A stretch of 64,000 nucleotides of DNA from Platerodrilus igneus (lineage: Eukaryota; Arthropoda; Insecta; Coleoptera; Lycidae), in NCBI GenBank assembly GCA_036346225.1, contig JARFIW010001082.1:1984001-2048000 (forward strand). Reading direction: 5' to 3'. Each line of letters opens with the position of its first letter. Position 1 is the stretch's first letter. The notes below the pieces were generated by a model, which made no database searches, was not told the DNA's origin, and saw only the letters and a list, made by a program, of their open reading frames with translations. Position numbers and translations under genes: made by a program. Of this stretch, positions 11,881 through 23,467 are shown piece by piece.

Positions 11881-12379
11881 TGTAATAGGGGCAATATGTG
11901 AGTTTCTCGCAGTGAAAGATTCTGTACCTAGAAAAACTAAACATGCGATAAGTGTCACATTTTTAATTTTTAAAGACTAGGACACAAAGTTGCGTTCTTA
12001 TATCTATACAAACAAAGTAACTCTGCTTGTCATTTGAGTACAAAAATTTACAGTTCTGTTCCATTTGTAATTATAAACTTGCGTATTCAAAGAATACTGA
12101 ACAACGATTATGCTTAATATAACCATCAACAATTATTGTTAAAATATAATTCTTTTTTTTTGTAAAATGAAAAAGATACAACCTGTATTTCTTTTGGGTA
12201 GTATCGACTTGTCGAGTAAAATTGATAATTAAGTCAAGTAATATCAATCAAATAATTTTATTATCTCTTTTACAAAGAAAACAAGCAGAAGTCAATAAAG
12301 AAATAAAAACTATAATCAGCACTGAGAACAGATACAAACTTTAGCTTCTTTGATGTCTTTGCAGTCAGCATGAGCCCAA

Positions 12380-13345
12380 GAACCACATACCCACCATCTC
12401 CACCACAGCTTATTATTTATTCCAAAATCTTGATATACGGATCATTTGTCATCTTTCCCAGCTTTACTTTACTTCTTTCTCGTAGGGGCAACACACATCG
12501 ATTAACGTGTTCCAACTTCTCCTGTTTTATTCTTTTTTCCTCCTTTTTTTCTTTTCTAATTCTTCTTTCACCAAAGCCAAACTTATTATCTTTGAATGGT
12601 GGATTTTGCGTGTTGAATTTTTAGTTTTATTCTTGGTAGCGGCAAAAGATCTGGAAAGAATTTTATTGACAATTTTGGTGCAAGGGTCTTATTGTGATCG
12701 TCAGTCAGTTCGTCATCGACAACTTCCTTGAGTTCTAAATTTGTGTCAGTAGAAGTAGGTATTCGAAGTCGTTTACTACTAAAAGTAGACGGCCCAGACG
12801 TAGGCGATGTTATCTGCTCACACTTGGATGGTCCAGCGACAGAAGATATTCGATGCAAATCTTCATTATTTAAGTTATCTAGTGTTGAACTGTTACTAGA
12901 TACTTGATTCTGCAAAGAAATTAGAATTTCAACATCAGGTAAAACGGTGGTAAAAAATTGAAGTCTATTCATACGATATATTCCAGCAACTTCAAAACTT
13001 CGGACTCCTTTTTCTAATGTTGCTGCCTTGTTTATGCATTTATAAATAGCTCTGCAATATCAGTTTGCAAAAATTTGTTCAAGCTGTTTTGATTAAAATA
13101 GTAGCGTCTGGTTTTTGGAGGCTTAAGGTTGGATTACGACGCAGAAATTAATACAGCCAATCTTAACGATATATTTTTTTTGTATTGAAGTTGTGCTTCA
13201 GTCGATTTGATTCTGCAAATTCATATGCAAGCTGTCTAATTTTAATTACTGGGAGTCCATAAAATACCTTTGCCATGTCAATAATACGATCTGCAAGTTC
13301 AGCTTCTTGCTCATCACTGAACACCGATTTTCCATCCAACTTGTA
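12380..13345 (-). pseudogene. pogo/Tigger-like transposase with DDE core deleted
   Basis: The minus strand from about 13325 reads FSDEQEAELADRIIDMAK, then GLPVIKIRQLAYEFAESN, a broken DWLY, and LRRNPTL. This is the CENP-B/Tc5-type helix-turn-helix layout of insect pogo-like transposases. Near 13020 it continues with ..TLEKGVRSFEVAGIY.. and a low-complexity Ser/Pro/Thr-rich C-terminal tail (open frame 12972-12586), then a Lys/Glu-rich stretch. The intact protein would carry a DDE nuclease of roughly 200 residues between the helix-turn-helix and the VRSFEVAGIY block; here only about 40 bp separate them. It is therefore an internally deleted, non-autonomous derivative, and the first half also has stop codons. 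Confidence 0.65.
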
Positions 13346-13689
13346 CTATTTTTTGGACGAAAGCAACCCCGTAAGTCATTCTACAAGGTTTCGTCAAACA
13401 TTCTTGTCGCTTTTCTTATTGGAACGTTATTCTTTTTTATTGCTATAAGGGGGGCGTCCCATGTTGTCTTCAGACCACGAAGAACGATCGCTTTTTGGCG
13501 TATACCCTTGATAGAACATCTGAAAATATTAAACACCATTAGCACAATATAGACAACAGTTGGATAATATCGATCAATGTGGTCGATGTTAGCCGACGGT
13601 CCGTTAAACAAAAATATATAAATAAACAAAAAACTAGATAAGAAGTTAACTTTAATTTTACTACGAGATAAAATTATTCTAGTTAGGAA

Positions 13690-13845
13690 TGAGACGATTC
13701 GGCGCAGCCGATTTGGCGCGACTGTTTCGGCGCAGGGACATTTCGGCGCTGGGACGTTTCGGCGCCGGAACATTTTGGTGCGGGGACGTTTCGGCGCAGG
13801 CCGTTTCAGCACCGGGAAGTTTCGGCCCAGAAATGTTTCGACGAG
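13690..13845 (+). repeat. TTTCGGCGC minisatellite
   Basis: About ten units of ~15 bp with core TTTCGGCGC(A/C)GGGAC run in tandem (13690-13845). It is strikingly GC-rich against the AT-rich surroundings. Open frames on either strand, such as 13381-13876 minus (repeating RRNVPAPKRP-like residues), are by-products of the periodicity. Confidence 0.85.
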
Positions 13846-13899
13846 CAAAACTGCTTGCTATTTGTCCATACCGCAATATTGTGCATATCTGTAATGTTG

Positions 13900-15440
13900 T
13901 GGTGAAAACAGTGTTGAGGCAAAAATAGAGTTGAGGATTTAACTTAGGTTAGTAGTAGAAATATTTTACTACTAAGACGTAATAATCGAAAGGGTGCATG
14001 CGCCCAGATAGTTCTGAAGCGAAAATGGTGTTCAAGTTTCAATTTAGGCTAGAAGGCGAAATGTTTTACTACTACGACATAACAATCAAAATGGTATATG
14101 TGCAAAGATAGTGTTGAAGCGAAAGGAGTATTGAGGCTTCAACTTAGGTTAGAAGTCGAATTGTTTTAATAATAAGACAAAATAATTCAAAGGGTACACG
14201 TGCGTAGATAGTGTTCAGGCAAAAATAGTGATAGGTTTCGATTTAGATTAGAAGTCGAAATGTTTTACCACTAAGAGAGAATTATCGATTCGGTACATAT
14301 GCGAAAATACTGTTGAGGCAAAAATAGTGTTGAGGTTTCAACTTAAATAATCGAATGAGTACATGTGCGTAGATAGTGTTTATGCGAAAATAGTGTTAGG
14401 TTTCAACTTAGGTTAGAAGTCGAAATGTTTTACACTAAGAGAGAATTATCAATTCGGTACATGTGCGAAAATAGTGTTGAGATCTCAATTTAGTAGTATT
14501 CGAAATGTTCTGCTACTGCGACAAGCGTCAAACAGGTACATGTGCGAAAATAGTGTTGAGGTTTCAACTTAGACTAGAAGTGTTTTACTACTAAAACGTA
14601 ATAATCGAAGTTGTACATGTTAGAGTATAGTGTGGAGGCGAAAATAGTCTTGAGGTTTCTACTTAGGTTAGAAGTCGAATTGTTTCACTGCTAAGACAAA
14701 ATAATCGTAAAGGTACATGTGCGAAAATAGTGTTGAAGTGGAAATAATGTTGAGGCCTCAATTTAGGTTAGAAGGCGGATTGTTTTAATACTAAGACAAA
14801 ATAATCGAAAGGGTACATGTCCGTAAATAGTATTGAGGCGAAGACAGTGTTGAGGTTTTAACTTAGGTTAGAAATCGAAATGTTTTACTACTAAGAGAGA
14901 ATTATCGATTCGGTACATGTGCGAAGATAGTGTTTAGGGGACAATAGTATTGAGGCTACAACTTCTGTTAGAAGTCGAATTGTTTTACTACTAAGAGAGA
15001 ATAATCGATTCGGTACATGTGCGAAAATAGTGTTGAAGCGAAAATAATGTTAAGCTCTCAATTTAGGTCAGTATTTGAAATGTTTTGCTACTGTGACAAG
15101 AGTCGAAGTGGTACATGTGCGAAAATAGTGTTAAGGTTTCAGTTTAAATTAGAAGTCGAAATGTTTTGCTACTAAGGCGTAATAATCGAGACTGTATATG
15201 TGCAAGGATAGTCTGGAGGCGAAAACCTTGTTGAGGCTTCAACTTATGAAGAACGAAATGTTTTACTACTAGGATATAATAATCGAATCAGTATGTGTGC
15301 GAAGATAGTGTTTAGGCAAATATAGTGTTGAGGTATCAACTTACGTTAGAGGTCGAAATGTTTTACACTAAGAGACAATTATCGAATCGATACATGTGCG
15401 AAAATAGTGTTGAGGCGAAAATAGTGTTGAACTCAATTTA
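13900..15440 (+). repeat. ~100-bp satellite array, about 16 units
   Basis: Units share GGTACATGTGCGAAAATAG, GTGTTGAGGTTTCAACTTAG, AGAAGTCGAAATGTTTTACT and CTAAGAGAGAATTATCGA. The GTACATGTGCG anchor recurs near 13997, 14095, 14197, 14293, 14358, 14457, 14537, 14615, 14712, 14814, 14914, 15014, 15112, 15192, 15289 and 15382. Most steps are 93-102 bp, with shorter units of 65-80 bp. No coding frame is supported. Confidence 0.9.
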
Positions 15441-15638
15441 TTGAATTAGTTTGATGAATATGTTTTTAAAACAATTGGACATGGCACCGAAGATGACTAA
15501 CGCCGAAAGTGCTCTGCTATAACTTTTTATATTTCTAAATATTATTTTAATTTTTACACGAGAATACTTTGTTTTGGATTTTATTGAAATAATTTCGTGT
15601 ACACAGCTTGGAAGTTTTCATAATGTTGGGTTTGTTTG

Positions 15639-16085
15639 TTAGGGTTTTATGACTTTTAGTAGTTCATTGGAGGTGGTGTCTGTGTTTATGGGTTTTAGGG
15701 TTATGGCTTTTGAGGATGATCTGGTTAGAAGTATGTGTTCGGATGTGTATGTTGTGGAAGTTGCGGCAGCGTAAGATAGTGTACATGGTGGTTGTGTGGG
15801 TGTTGTGGTTGCAAGATTAATCGATTGTGTAGAAGCTTTTAAGTTTTCCTCGTAGGACGTTGGACTTCTGCATTGTTTCATGTCCTAGAAGCAAGATTTG
15901 CTCCATTGCTTTGTAGTATATAATTAGCACAGCCTATGTTGATTTTATTGGACTTTTTAAATACAAAGCCAATAACCTCTGTTTTCAATTGACTAATTTC
16001 CTGTAGTGAGGACTGAGGTAATTTTTCCGTTTCTGAGTCTTCGTCATCTCTTTGTTTTTTTGAAGGGTTAGAACTGGCAGATGAT
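15639..16085 (-). pseudogene. R1-type LINE ORF1 fragment
   Basis: The minus strand from about 16085 reads ..SSNPSKKQRDDEDSETEK.., then ..LQEISQLKTEVIGFVFKK... After a frame change it enters an 80-codon frame (15881-15639) with a Thr/Ser-rich section and ..AITLKPINTDTTSNELLK.., which resembles the ..VIVRPK....SSE.LK.. segment preceding the zinc knuckles in R1-type gag-like ORF1 proteins. It stops right there, so the CCHC part is absent. Assignment is by resemblance only. Confidence 0.4.
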
Positions 16086-16816
16086 ATTTTTTAGATCCTA
16101 GTTTCTTTGATAGTGGGTTTCTATAAGCTCTTGCTGGTCTAGAAAAAGGCGTTGAAGCCTCAACAGCTGGTTGTAGTTGCTACTGGGAGCTTATTTATCC
16201 ATGTCATTTGGTGAGTTTCTTGGGGATAATATAAATTCTAGTATTGTGAACAACTAACACATGTTTCTCTGTTGTTATTTTGAGCTTCCAATTAAGTAGA
16301 TGTGGTAAATCCTTAACGTTGAGTATCTCCCGTATTAGTTGCTTGATGAGATTAATCTTTTAGAGGTTTTACCCCTGAAGTGCATGGAGTTTTTTATACT
16401 TTGTGGAGGTAAGATTATATTGATTTCCGACTCGAAATAACTGATTTGGGGTTGAAAAACCCAATGTGCGAGTTTGTGAACTTATTTGTCACTTTACAGT
16501 TTTGAAACTTTTACCGAATATCGATGTTTATCAGTGATATGTTTTAAACTAGCCAAAACAATTTATTTTCAGTTAGAAATTCCTGGAATTCCTGAAGAGC
16601 GGTGTTCAAAGTGAACACGACCTACACAGACGACGATGGTACACACGCCCAGATTGCAACCCGACGAATTTCTATTTGTAGTGACATATAAAAAGTTTGA
16701 TGTAGAACAATGAACCAATTAATAACATTAATGAATTACGCCAACGCATAATGCTTTCAACGAAATTCACATAACTCCAAGCATTTTCGAGACAATGCGA
16801 CGGTCAATGATTAAGA

Positions 16817-17117
16817 AGGCGTCGCCGTGGATCAATGTAGTAAGCGTAAGGCTACGGATCCCAAGGTCCCGGGTTCAAATCCCGACACGGCCGACTGCTT
16901 GAAAAATGACAGGTGAGCATTTTTCACAAAAATTACGCCCTCGTTCGGATGAGAGGTTAAATGGAGGTCCCGTGTGTGAGTGTTGTCACGCACGTTAAAG
17001 ATCCCTACCTTGCCTGGAACGGCAAGGGTTTGGCAAAATTCTAAATTTCCAGGCAACAAAAAACTCGCCTCCTGGCCAATGTAGTACCTACAGGTGGAGC
17101 ATTGGAAATGTAAATGA
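16817..17117 (+). mobile_element. tRNA-derived SINE, copy 2
   Basis: Same family as 737-1035, with the B-box region GGGTTCAAATCCCGACACGG near 16869. It is bounded by a perfect 17-bp target duplication ACGGTCAATGATTAAGA at 16800-16816 and 17118-17134. The long minus-strand open frame across it (16832-17125) is the antisense of the SINE and not a gene. Confidence 0.92.
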
Positions 17118-17134
17118 ACGGTCAATGATTAAGA

Positions 17135-18002
17135 TTAGAGTACAGGTCAATGGCAGGCATTTTCAACGATTGCTGTAAAGGGAAAACCAGAAATATGACA
17201 CAATGAAATTAACATTTAACTTTCTTAAATGCATCAAGTTAAATTAAAATGTTAATAAGTTTTGAAGATATGATAAAAAATATTCCTCCCATGGTAGCTT
17301 TCTAGGCACATAACTTGGTTTTAAGGATTTTTCACCAAAAAGCATCTTACTGTTAGCTAAAAATACGCTCCTAAAATATCTACATATCGTTCAGTTACAC
17401 CCTGTATCGACTACCTAGCCAAATGTAATCGTAGAAAAATACTATAATATAACGCCTAAAACGCATTAGCAATTTATATAATGCTTAGGATTTTATGACA
17501 CATCTAATTTCACATTTTGCCTGTAACATATGTAAAATTAAATTATTATAAAGAATTATCTAATTGTTTTTTGGTTTTTATTTCCAATAAGGAAAAGTCC
17601 AAAATTATTTTTCACAATCACAATTATTTGCAAGAACTTGTTTACATTAACACTAGCTGAATCACTATTTGTAGGCATTAATTTAGTCTTCCAAATACGA
17701 TGAATTATTCACTATTATAACACTAATTTTACTGGTAATTTATTTATCGAACACATTTATATCACATCATAAATTTATAACTACATTACTTTATTCAAAC
17801 TTATGCTAAACTGTGTCAATGTGGTTTCAGACTTATATACGATAATCGCCTATTTGAGAAAAAAGAAGAAATATCTAAAATGTGCGTCGTCAAAGCTTTC
17901 GAGAACAATCCTATTCTATTGCGATACCTGTCAATCGGCCTATCTTATCGCTAGACAGATATAATGACCCTTTAGTAAAAACCGAATAAGCGTATTTCCT
18001 GA
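17135..18002. other. unassigned AT-rich DNA
   Basis: No gene is recognised. ACACCCTGTATCG at 17397-17409 resembles a mariner terminal repeat end, but I find no partner. Confidence 0.4.
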
Positions 18003-18084
18003 ATGTGTGTGTGTGTGTGTGTGCGTGCGCGTGCGTGCGTGCGCGCGCGTGCGTGCGTGCGTGCGCGTGTGTGTGCGCGCGCGC
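18003..18084 (+). repeat. 82-bp alternating purine/pyrimidine (GT/GC) tract
   Basis: An uninterrupted alternation of purine and pyrimidine, mixing (GT)n, (GC)n and (GCGT)n, runs from 18003 to 18084. It sits immediately downstream, in minus-strand terms, of the truncated R1-type element. Confidence 0.95.
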
Positions 18085-18105
18085 TACATTCTCAAATGTA
18101 AGTAA

Positions 18106-19279
18106 TTAACATAAAAGTTTTTTGTTTGTCTTCTCAATGTCGAAAGCTCCTTCGCACCATGGGATTGGCCCTCGACACTGGGTTGCTTGTGGTATAGACC
18201 GATTCATAGCTTGGTGTATGGCGTTAGTGAGTTGCTTACCGTATTCGTGGACATTACCGCCTTGTTGAATGATGGGAAACGGATGGAAATTTTCTTTGAG
18301 TTTTTCCCAGTTGGCCGTTTTGATGTTGTATTTCCTACCTGTCATTGGTGTATTGTTTCTCGAGGGTGGGATTTCGGGTTGTCTGTTAAAATCGAAAGTG
18401 ATCAGATTGTGATCACTTATTATTGCCCTGCTGTGGACCCTCTAGTTGGCTATTTGTCGGTATGCACTGCCATTTGGCACCGTAATATCTATGTTGCTTT
18501 TCACCTCGGTCCTGTTTTAGAAAGTTGGCGGGCTGTTAGGTTGGTTAATAATTTCTAGGTGTTATTATGTAGAAGCTGTTCGACCTTTTCGCCCCTGCTA
18601 TCCGAGTCGTTGCAATGCCACAGTGGGAATTTGGGGTTGACAACGGCTGACAGGATGGTTGGGAGATGACTGTGCGTACGAAATTGGGCTCTACATCCTT
18701 TAGGTATGCGTCCGGTTCGTGTCTAGATTGGAAGTAGCTCGTCGCCACTATAAGTGATTTCAAGTCGTTTCCTGGCACTTCGATTCACACGCAGTGTTCA
18801 TTCTGGATGTCATGTCGTGTTACGGTGATATTCTTGTTGAGAAGTATCACCGCTGTCATTGGTCTTTCCCCTTTGGTGATCACCCGCGCTGTTATAGGCA
18901 TGCCTAGAATTTTTCCGTGGATCACGTATGGTTCCTGTAGGAGCAGCAGATCAAAGTTTAGTTTCTCCGCAAGCTTGTGGATTTCCTTCATTATCGTTAT
19001 GCTCCTCATCTCGTTCAACTGGTCAATTTTTAGAGTGTGTATGTTGTTTATGTTTGTCTCGTCCAAGAGTCGTGAAGTTGGTGTATCTGTTAGCGTGCCT
19101 CTATGTTGATGTCGTTGTTCGTGGTGAGTGTTTCGTGTAGTATTGTCGTTGGTTCTGTTCTTGGTGTCGTTGTATCCTTTGTCTATTTTGAAGCGTCTGT
19201 GATAGTGGTTTGTTTGTACTTTTTGGTGTTTGTTGGTGTTTAATATCCATAATCGATCTTTTGTACGAGTTTGTCCCAC
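18106..19279 (-). pseudogene. R1-type endonuclease domain (ORF2 N-terminus)
   Basis: Three minus-strand frames in succession (19279-18785, 18778-18545, 18345-18106) together give an R1-clade endonuclease. The Glu motif is LNFDLLLLQEPYV, followed by GMPITARVITKGERP, then ..LIVATSYFQ.., then ISDHNLITFDFNRQ (catalytic Asp-His, about 18415-18375), and finally ..AIHQAMNRSIPQ.. leading toward RT. The domain would nick chromosomal DNA at the target. Frame shifts near 18780 and 18540 and the abrupt end at 18106 make it non-functional. The first ~50 residues of the 19279 frame (Thr/Asn/His-rich) are probably spacer or the end of ORF1. Confidence 0.75.
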
Positions 19280-20243
19280 AACATTTTATAAGTTGGACAG
19301 TCTTTGTGATCTTTAGTACATATTTTGCATCTCTTGTCGCACGGATGCAAACCTCCTACATTGTGATTTTCCAATGATCCACCCGAAAGTACTACATTGG
19401 TCAGGAATCGAGTTATTTTTACCTGAAAATTTTTAAATTTTGCTGAATCCTTGCTGTTCCAAGCAAGATAGGGATCTTTAACGTGCGTGACAACACTCAC
19501 ACATGGGACCTCCATTTTACCTCTGATCCGAACAAGGGCGTATTTTTGTGAAAAATGCTCGCCTAATATTTTTCAAGCGGACCGTGTCGGGATTCGAACC
19601 CCGGGACCTTGGACGTAGTAGTCACACGCATACTAACTACGCCACGGAGCCGCCCGCACGGATGCAAACCGCTGGTTGTGTCGATTAGAGGCAGTCGGCC
19701 CTTTTGTGTTTAGCGTCTTCCTCCCCAGTGACTGCAGGTGTTATGCTGTTTCAGACAGTGCTTAGTTATGTGCCCAAGATCCTGAAATCTTAGGCACTTT
19801 GGTACAATTATGTAATACCTTACGGAGAGACTCCTATATTCCACATATAATTTGGATGTTGATATCAGAGGATTTCTGATTTTCCTGCTAGCGGATGCTA
19901 CATGGTGCGTCGTCGTTTTTCCCTTAGGTCCCGTTTTGAATGCTAATGTAAAGTTTTCTTCAAAATCTTGTTTACTTAGTTTTCCCTCTAAATTTTGTAT
20001 GTATATTATGTCGGCGATTTCATCGTCTTTAAGGTGCGTTGGAACATCATAAATAATATCCAACCATTGCCTCTTCCGGGGTTTTTCGCAATTTAGTATT
20101 TGTTCCAATTTCTGATCGTATATAATTTTCTCAGACTCTGTTTCGCTGTCGATTTCTACAATTAGAGCTTTAGTTGCAGCGCGGATGCTTTTAATTTCGA
20201 TATTGTCTTGGGCAGGGTTGATGGTTTTGGCAAAAATGTCCAT
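19260..20243 (-). pseudogene. R1-type gag-like ORF1 with zinc knuckles, SINE-interrupted
   Basis: The frame 20243-19710 (177 codons) reads ..IKSIRAATKALIVEIDSE.., then ..RKRQWLDIIYDVPTHLKDDE.. (the RNA-binding-like middle domain of R1/Jockey-type ORF1 proteins), then a knuckle region CLRFQDLGHITKHC. The usual CxxC start is degraded there, with a Phe where the second Cys is expected. A further Cys-His set, CDKRCKICTKDHKDC, lies at about 19340-19300 on the far side of the SINE (19354-19654). Removing the SINE and one copy of its 16-bp target duplication brings the two knuckle sets together. ORF1 proteins coat LINE RNA. This copy is dead. Confidence 0.7.
19354..19654 (-). mobile_element. tRNA-derived SINE, copy 3, inside LINE ORF1
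   Basis: Same SINE family on the minus strand. The 5' end is at 19654 (GGCGGCTCCGTGGCGTAG) and the 3' end is near 19354. A perfect 16-bp duplication CGCACGGATGCAAACC lies at 19338-19353 and 19655-19670. Because the host sequence is identifiable coding DNA, this copy fixes the SINE termini and a length of 301 bp. Confidence 0.95.
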
Positions 20244-21309
20244 AATTTGTTGAAACGGCTCCCCTTTTTTTGCTGTAATAAAGATGGTTGAGGTTTGGTT
20301 TTTTGGTTATGAGGTCCTACCCTGGGTTTGGTGTGTACGTGGGCTTTACAGCACTAGCATAGAAGATACTAATGTTTGTGTGTACTTGTTGTGGGCGTCT
20401 TTCGTGCTCGATCTTCTTAGTTTCCAGTTACAATTTGGCCTCAAGGAGTTGTTTTTGCAGTGTTGCGTTTTGTTGTTTGAGTAATCTGCTTTTCCCAACT
20501 ATCCACGCTTAGAACATGACCCATTCAGCCACTGCTTCTTTTAATTCGGCTCTTTTTCCTACTTTAAGTTTGTTTGTGCCGTCTAAATTACAATCAATAT
20601 ATCTAATTAGGCCGTTGTACATTTGTATTAATGTTTTTTCAGTATTATCAGCATCTCCAGGTTGTCACAGTAATTCCGGGGTTGATTCCGTTGACCTTTT
20701 CGTTCTTATCGGTGTCACCTGAGTACCAGTTACTTGTGTAGCTTGTATTATTTGTGGTGGTGTAATGGGTGCGATTTGAATTGTAACCTCATTTAAGATC
20801 TGATCCTTTAGTTCATCCTGGTTATCTTGAACGGTACCCCCTGTTACATTCCAAATTTGGCAATGTACATTCTTATAATTTGTAAATAAATTCCCGCGGA
20901 TATTTTTAAATTGAACTTGTCAATTTCCGTCATTCCGGACAGTTGCGTTTGCGCAAAAGAATGCGCAGGTGCGGAGTGCGTGAAAGGACGCGATTAAGTG
21001 ACGAGACCTAAAGCCAAGAACATCTACCGGTGTTGCGGGTGTATCGTTTCTCTTTTTAGAATGTAGGTTCTTTTCTACCTTACCTTTGTGTATCTCTACC
21101 TGGTTGTCCCTTCATTCCTCTACGAGGGGAAAAAAGGATGAACCGATTGGAATCTGAGTCAACAATGGCGTGATGTGACCCACAACGAGATGTCCCTGGG
21201 ATTTGGCTGTAAGGTGCGATTTAAGTGAGTACATTGCTTTTATTTACACTGTGCCTAAAATTTGACCAGTGCATCACTTTTAAACGTGTTTGGTATTTGA
21301 TACAAATGC

Positions 21310-21382
21310 CGCGTAATTTGCCGCGTAATTATACGTTATATTAAACAATTGCGCAATAGTAACAAGCGCGGCAAATTACGCG
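21310..21382. repeat. 16-bp perfect inverted repeat
   Basis: CGCGTAATTTGCCGCG (21310-21325) and its exact reverse complement (21367-21382) are separated by 41 bp. An extra partial copy (CCGCGTAATTATACG) lies just inside the left arm. It could form a hairpin or be the end of a small element. Confidence 0.75.
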
Positions 21383-23467
21383 CCATCCCAAATTTGCCGA
21401 CATTACACAAAATAGAACCAGAAATGTCTTTCAAAAATGATTTTAAAGTGATTCCCAAATACAAAAGTTCACAAATATGCACTGAAATTAAAGTTCAAAG
21501 TACCAAAATTTTACTTACATTCTTTGTTTTACTAATTATTAATGTACTTTGATTTATTTACTTGATTGCACTAAAAACTGTTGTTGGTTTACTTCACTAC
21601 TTAACATAATTAAAAAATTAAGTTGTACCAGAGCTCCCACACAACACGTCTGTACTCTTCAAACATTGCTATCTGACTACACACATACACATACACATCT
21701 GTCTAATACTAGACTTGTACATATACAATCAAATATATTCAAGATTACTACTTGTTTTCGTGACCACTCGATATGTCAATTAATGACAATAGCCAAAAAT
21801 GCAATGTCTATTGCCACGATAGAACAAGTCCGAATAATTTTTTGTCACATGTCAAATGTGATATTGTTTGTAACTTGAAAAATTTATAGAAGAAACTCAT
21901 TATTTGAAAGTCGTTTGTAACCTTATAAATCAAGTAGCTAGAAAGACTACTACAGTATAAGAATAGAATAATATTAAAAATTTGAATGAGAAAACAGAGG
22001 TGAAGTACTTTGCTTGAATCTACTAGTTTTCTTTCTGAAACTAAGCTGTATGAGTTTATGTATGCATCCAAAAAAGGAAAAGAATAAAGCTGAACAGGAG
22101 CATAGAAAATATTTTTCAAAATCGGCTAGTGTGCTTAAGCTTTCTAATTCATGAATGTGGGGAGTGAGCAAAATTTTAAGTGTTAGTTTAAGACCTCTGA
22201 ATTTGCAACTTTCAAAGTACTTCATTACTTGTATAACTTATAATTGTTAATATGAGATAATTACAATTGGTAATACAACTAACTTTCGAATGATACCAAA
22301 ATGACGTGATTACAGGTGAAGTTTTAAAAGTATTATGTAATGCATTTTATATACATAAAAATATTTTTATTGGAAGAAAATACACTTGGTTTGGCCGTCA
22401 ATATGGAGAAATAAAATGAAATAAGAAGTCAAAAACACTAATTACAACTAACACAAATAATTTGGAAATTGTTTTGTGTAAAATTATCAAACATAGGCTC
22501 ACATTTCACAAGTCGACGCTCTTAAATTTGTTTGTCAAATTTTAAATAAAATTTGATAACACTCTATATATTGTTTGGTACTTTTAAGTACTATTAAATT
22601 TAAATGATGGTGACAGATTTACAGAGAATCAATATTGTATGTGTTTCTATATAACGTTTTGAAAAATAAAAAAGTTTTTAAAACAGCATAAAGCAGGTTT
22701 ATCCTATGACGATTAAAGTACAACCAGAAGTGCTGTGAGTTTAAAAACATTTCAGTTTAGTCTTTGAGCGTCCGTAAAATTTTCAGATATTTTGTAACAT
22801 TATTATACAATGGTGGCGGTTAAATTAGTAAAATTTTAAACACTTTTCTTGTGACTAAAATGATGAAAACAAAAAAAAGCTGTCACCTTTTTGTAAAATA
22901 ATATTTGTAAATAAACCACCATAAATTTTTATACGAATTGATTGGAAATGTAGCTCTGAACAAAAAATTTACAGAACACTATATTGGCGTGTTTTCGATT
23001 TGCGTAAGCTGGCGTTGAAATTTCAAACTAAAACGGTTTTCTGAATATATTTCAGTATGTCGTTCTAGGTGTGGAACATACCCTTCGATTTTTAACTAAT
23101 TTTACTTTCTCAAATTACTAGGAAATACGACACTTTATTCTTCTTTCCAAACGACCCCAAAATACACACATACTTAGCTAGCAATTAAGAAGGTTGCTTG
23201 AAAAATAAATTTTAAATGAACAACCATTTTTCAAACGGGTTCCTAAAGCATTGGTTAAATATTTTGACTTGTAGATTTCCTTAAAATTAATTACATTTTA
23301 AGACTTGAGGCAATTTTTAAAAAATTTCTAAAGTTGTAACTTGTTAATTTATTATATTTTTATTGTTGTTGGAGAAAATTTCTATCTTACAAGAAAGTTT
23401 TAGAAATTTTTACAATATCATTTTATAGTTGGTAGGTCGCCTTTGAAATGTGGTGTTCAAATGTATA
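21383..23467. other. unassigned AT-rich DNA
   Basis: No recognisable gene or transposon. The open frames at 21549-22225 lack family motifs and are probably chance. Confidence 0.4.

Larger units (their letters stand above)
18106..20940 (-). mobile_element. R1-type LINE, truncated and split by a SINE
   Basis: In minus-strand order this has a gag-like ORF1 with an upstream coiled-coil section (..LLKQQNATLQKQLLEAK.. near 20470) and knuckles (20243 to about 19260), then an APE-type endonuclease (about 19110-18380), then the first residues beyond it, ending near 18106 beside the GT/GC tract. RT, RNase H and 3' UTR are missing. A SINE interrupts ORF1 at 19354-19654. Frame changes occur within both ORFs. 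The 5' limit is uncertain: about 20940 is where coding resemblance fades. Confidence 0.75.

Noticed and set aside
12370..12731. Plus-strand hydrophobic frames resembling a membrane protein
   Set aside because: They are the antisense of the Lys/Glu-rich tail of the pogo-like transposase.
13381..13876. Proline/arginine-repeat proteins on the minus strand
   Set aside because: Generated by the TTTCGGCGC minisatellite periodicity, with no independent coding signal.
13900..15440. CRISPR-like array
   Set aside because: The whole ~100-bp unit is repeated, without distinct unique spacers, and the setting is eukaryotic, so it is a satellite.
18187..18558. 123-codon plus-strand frame
   Set aside because: Antisense of the R1-type endonuclease, which has clear SDHN and QEPY motifs on the other strand.
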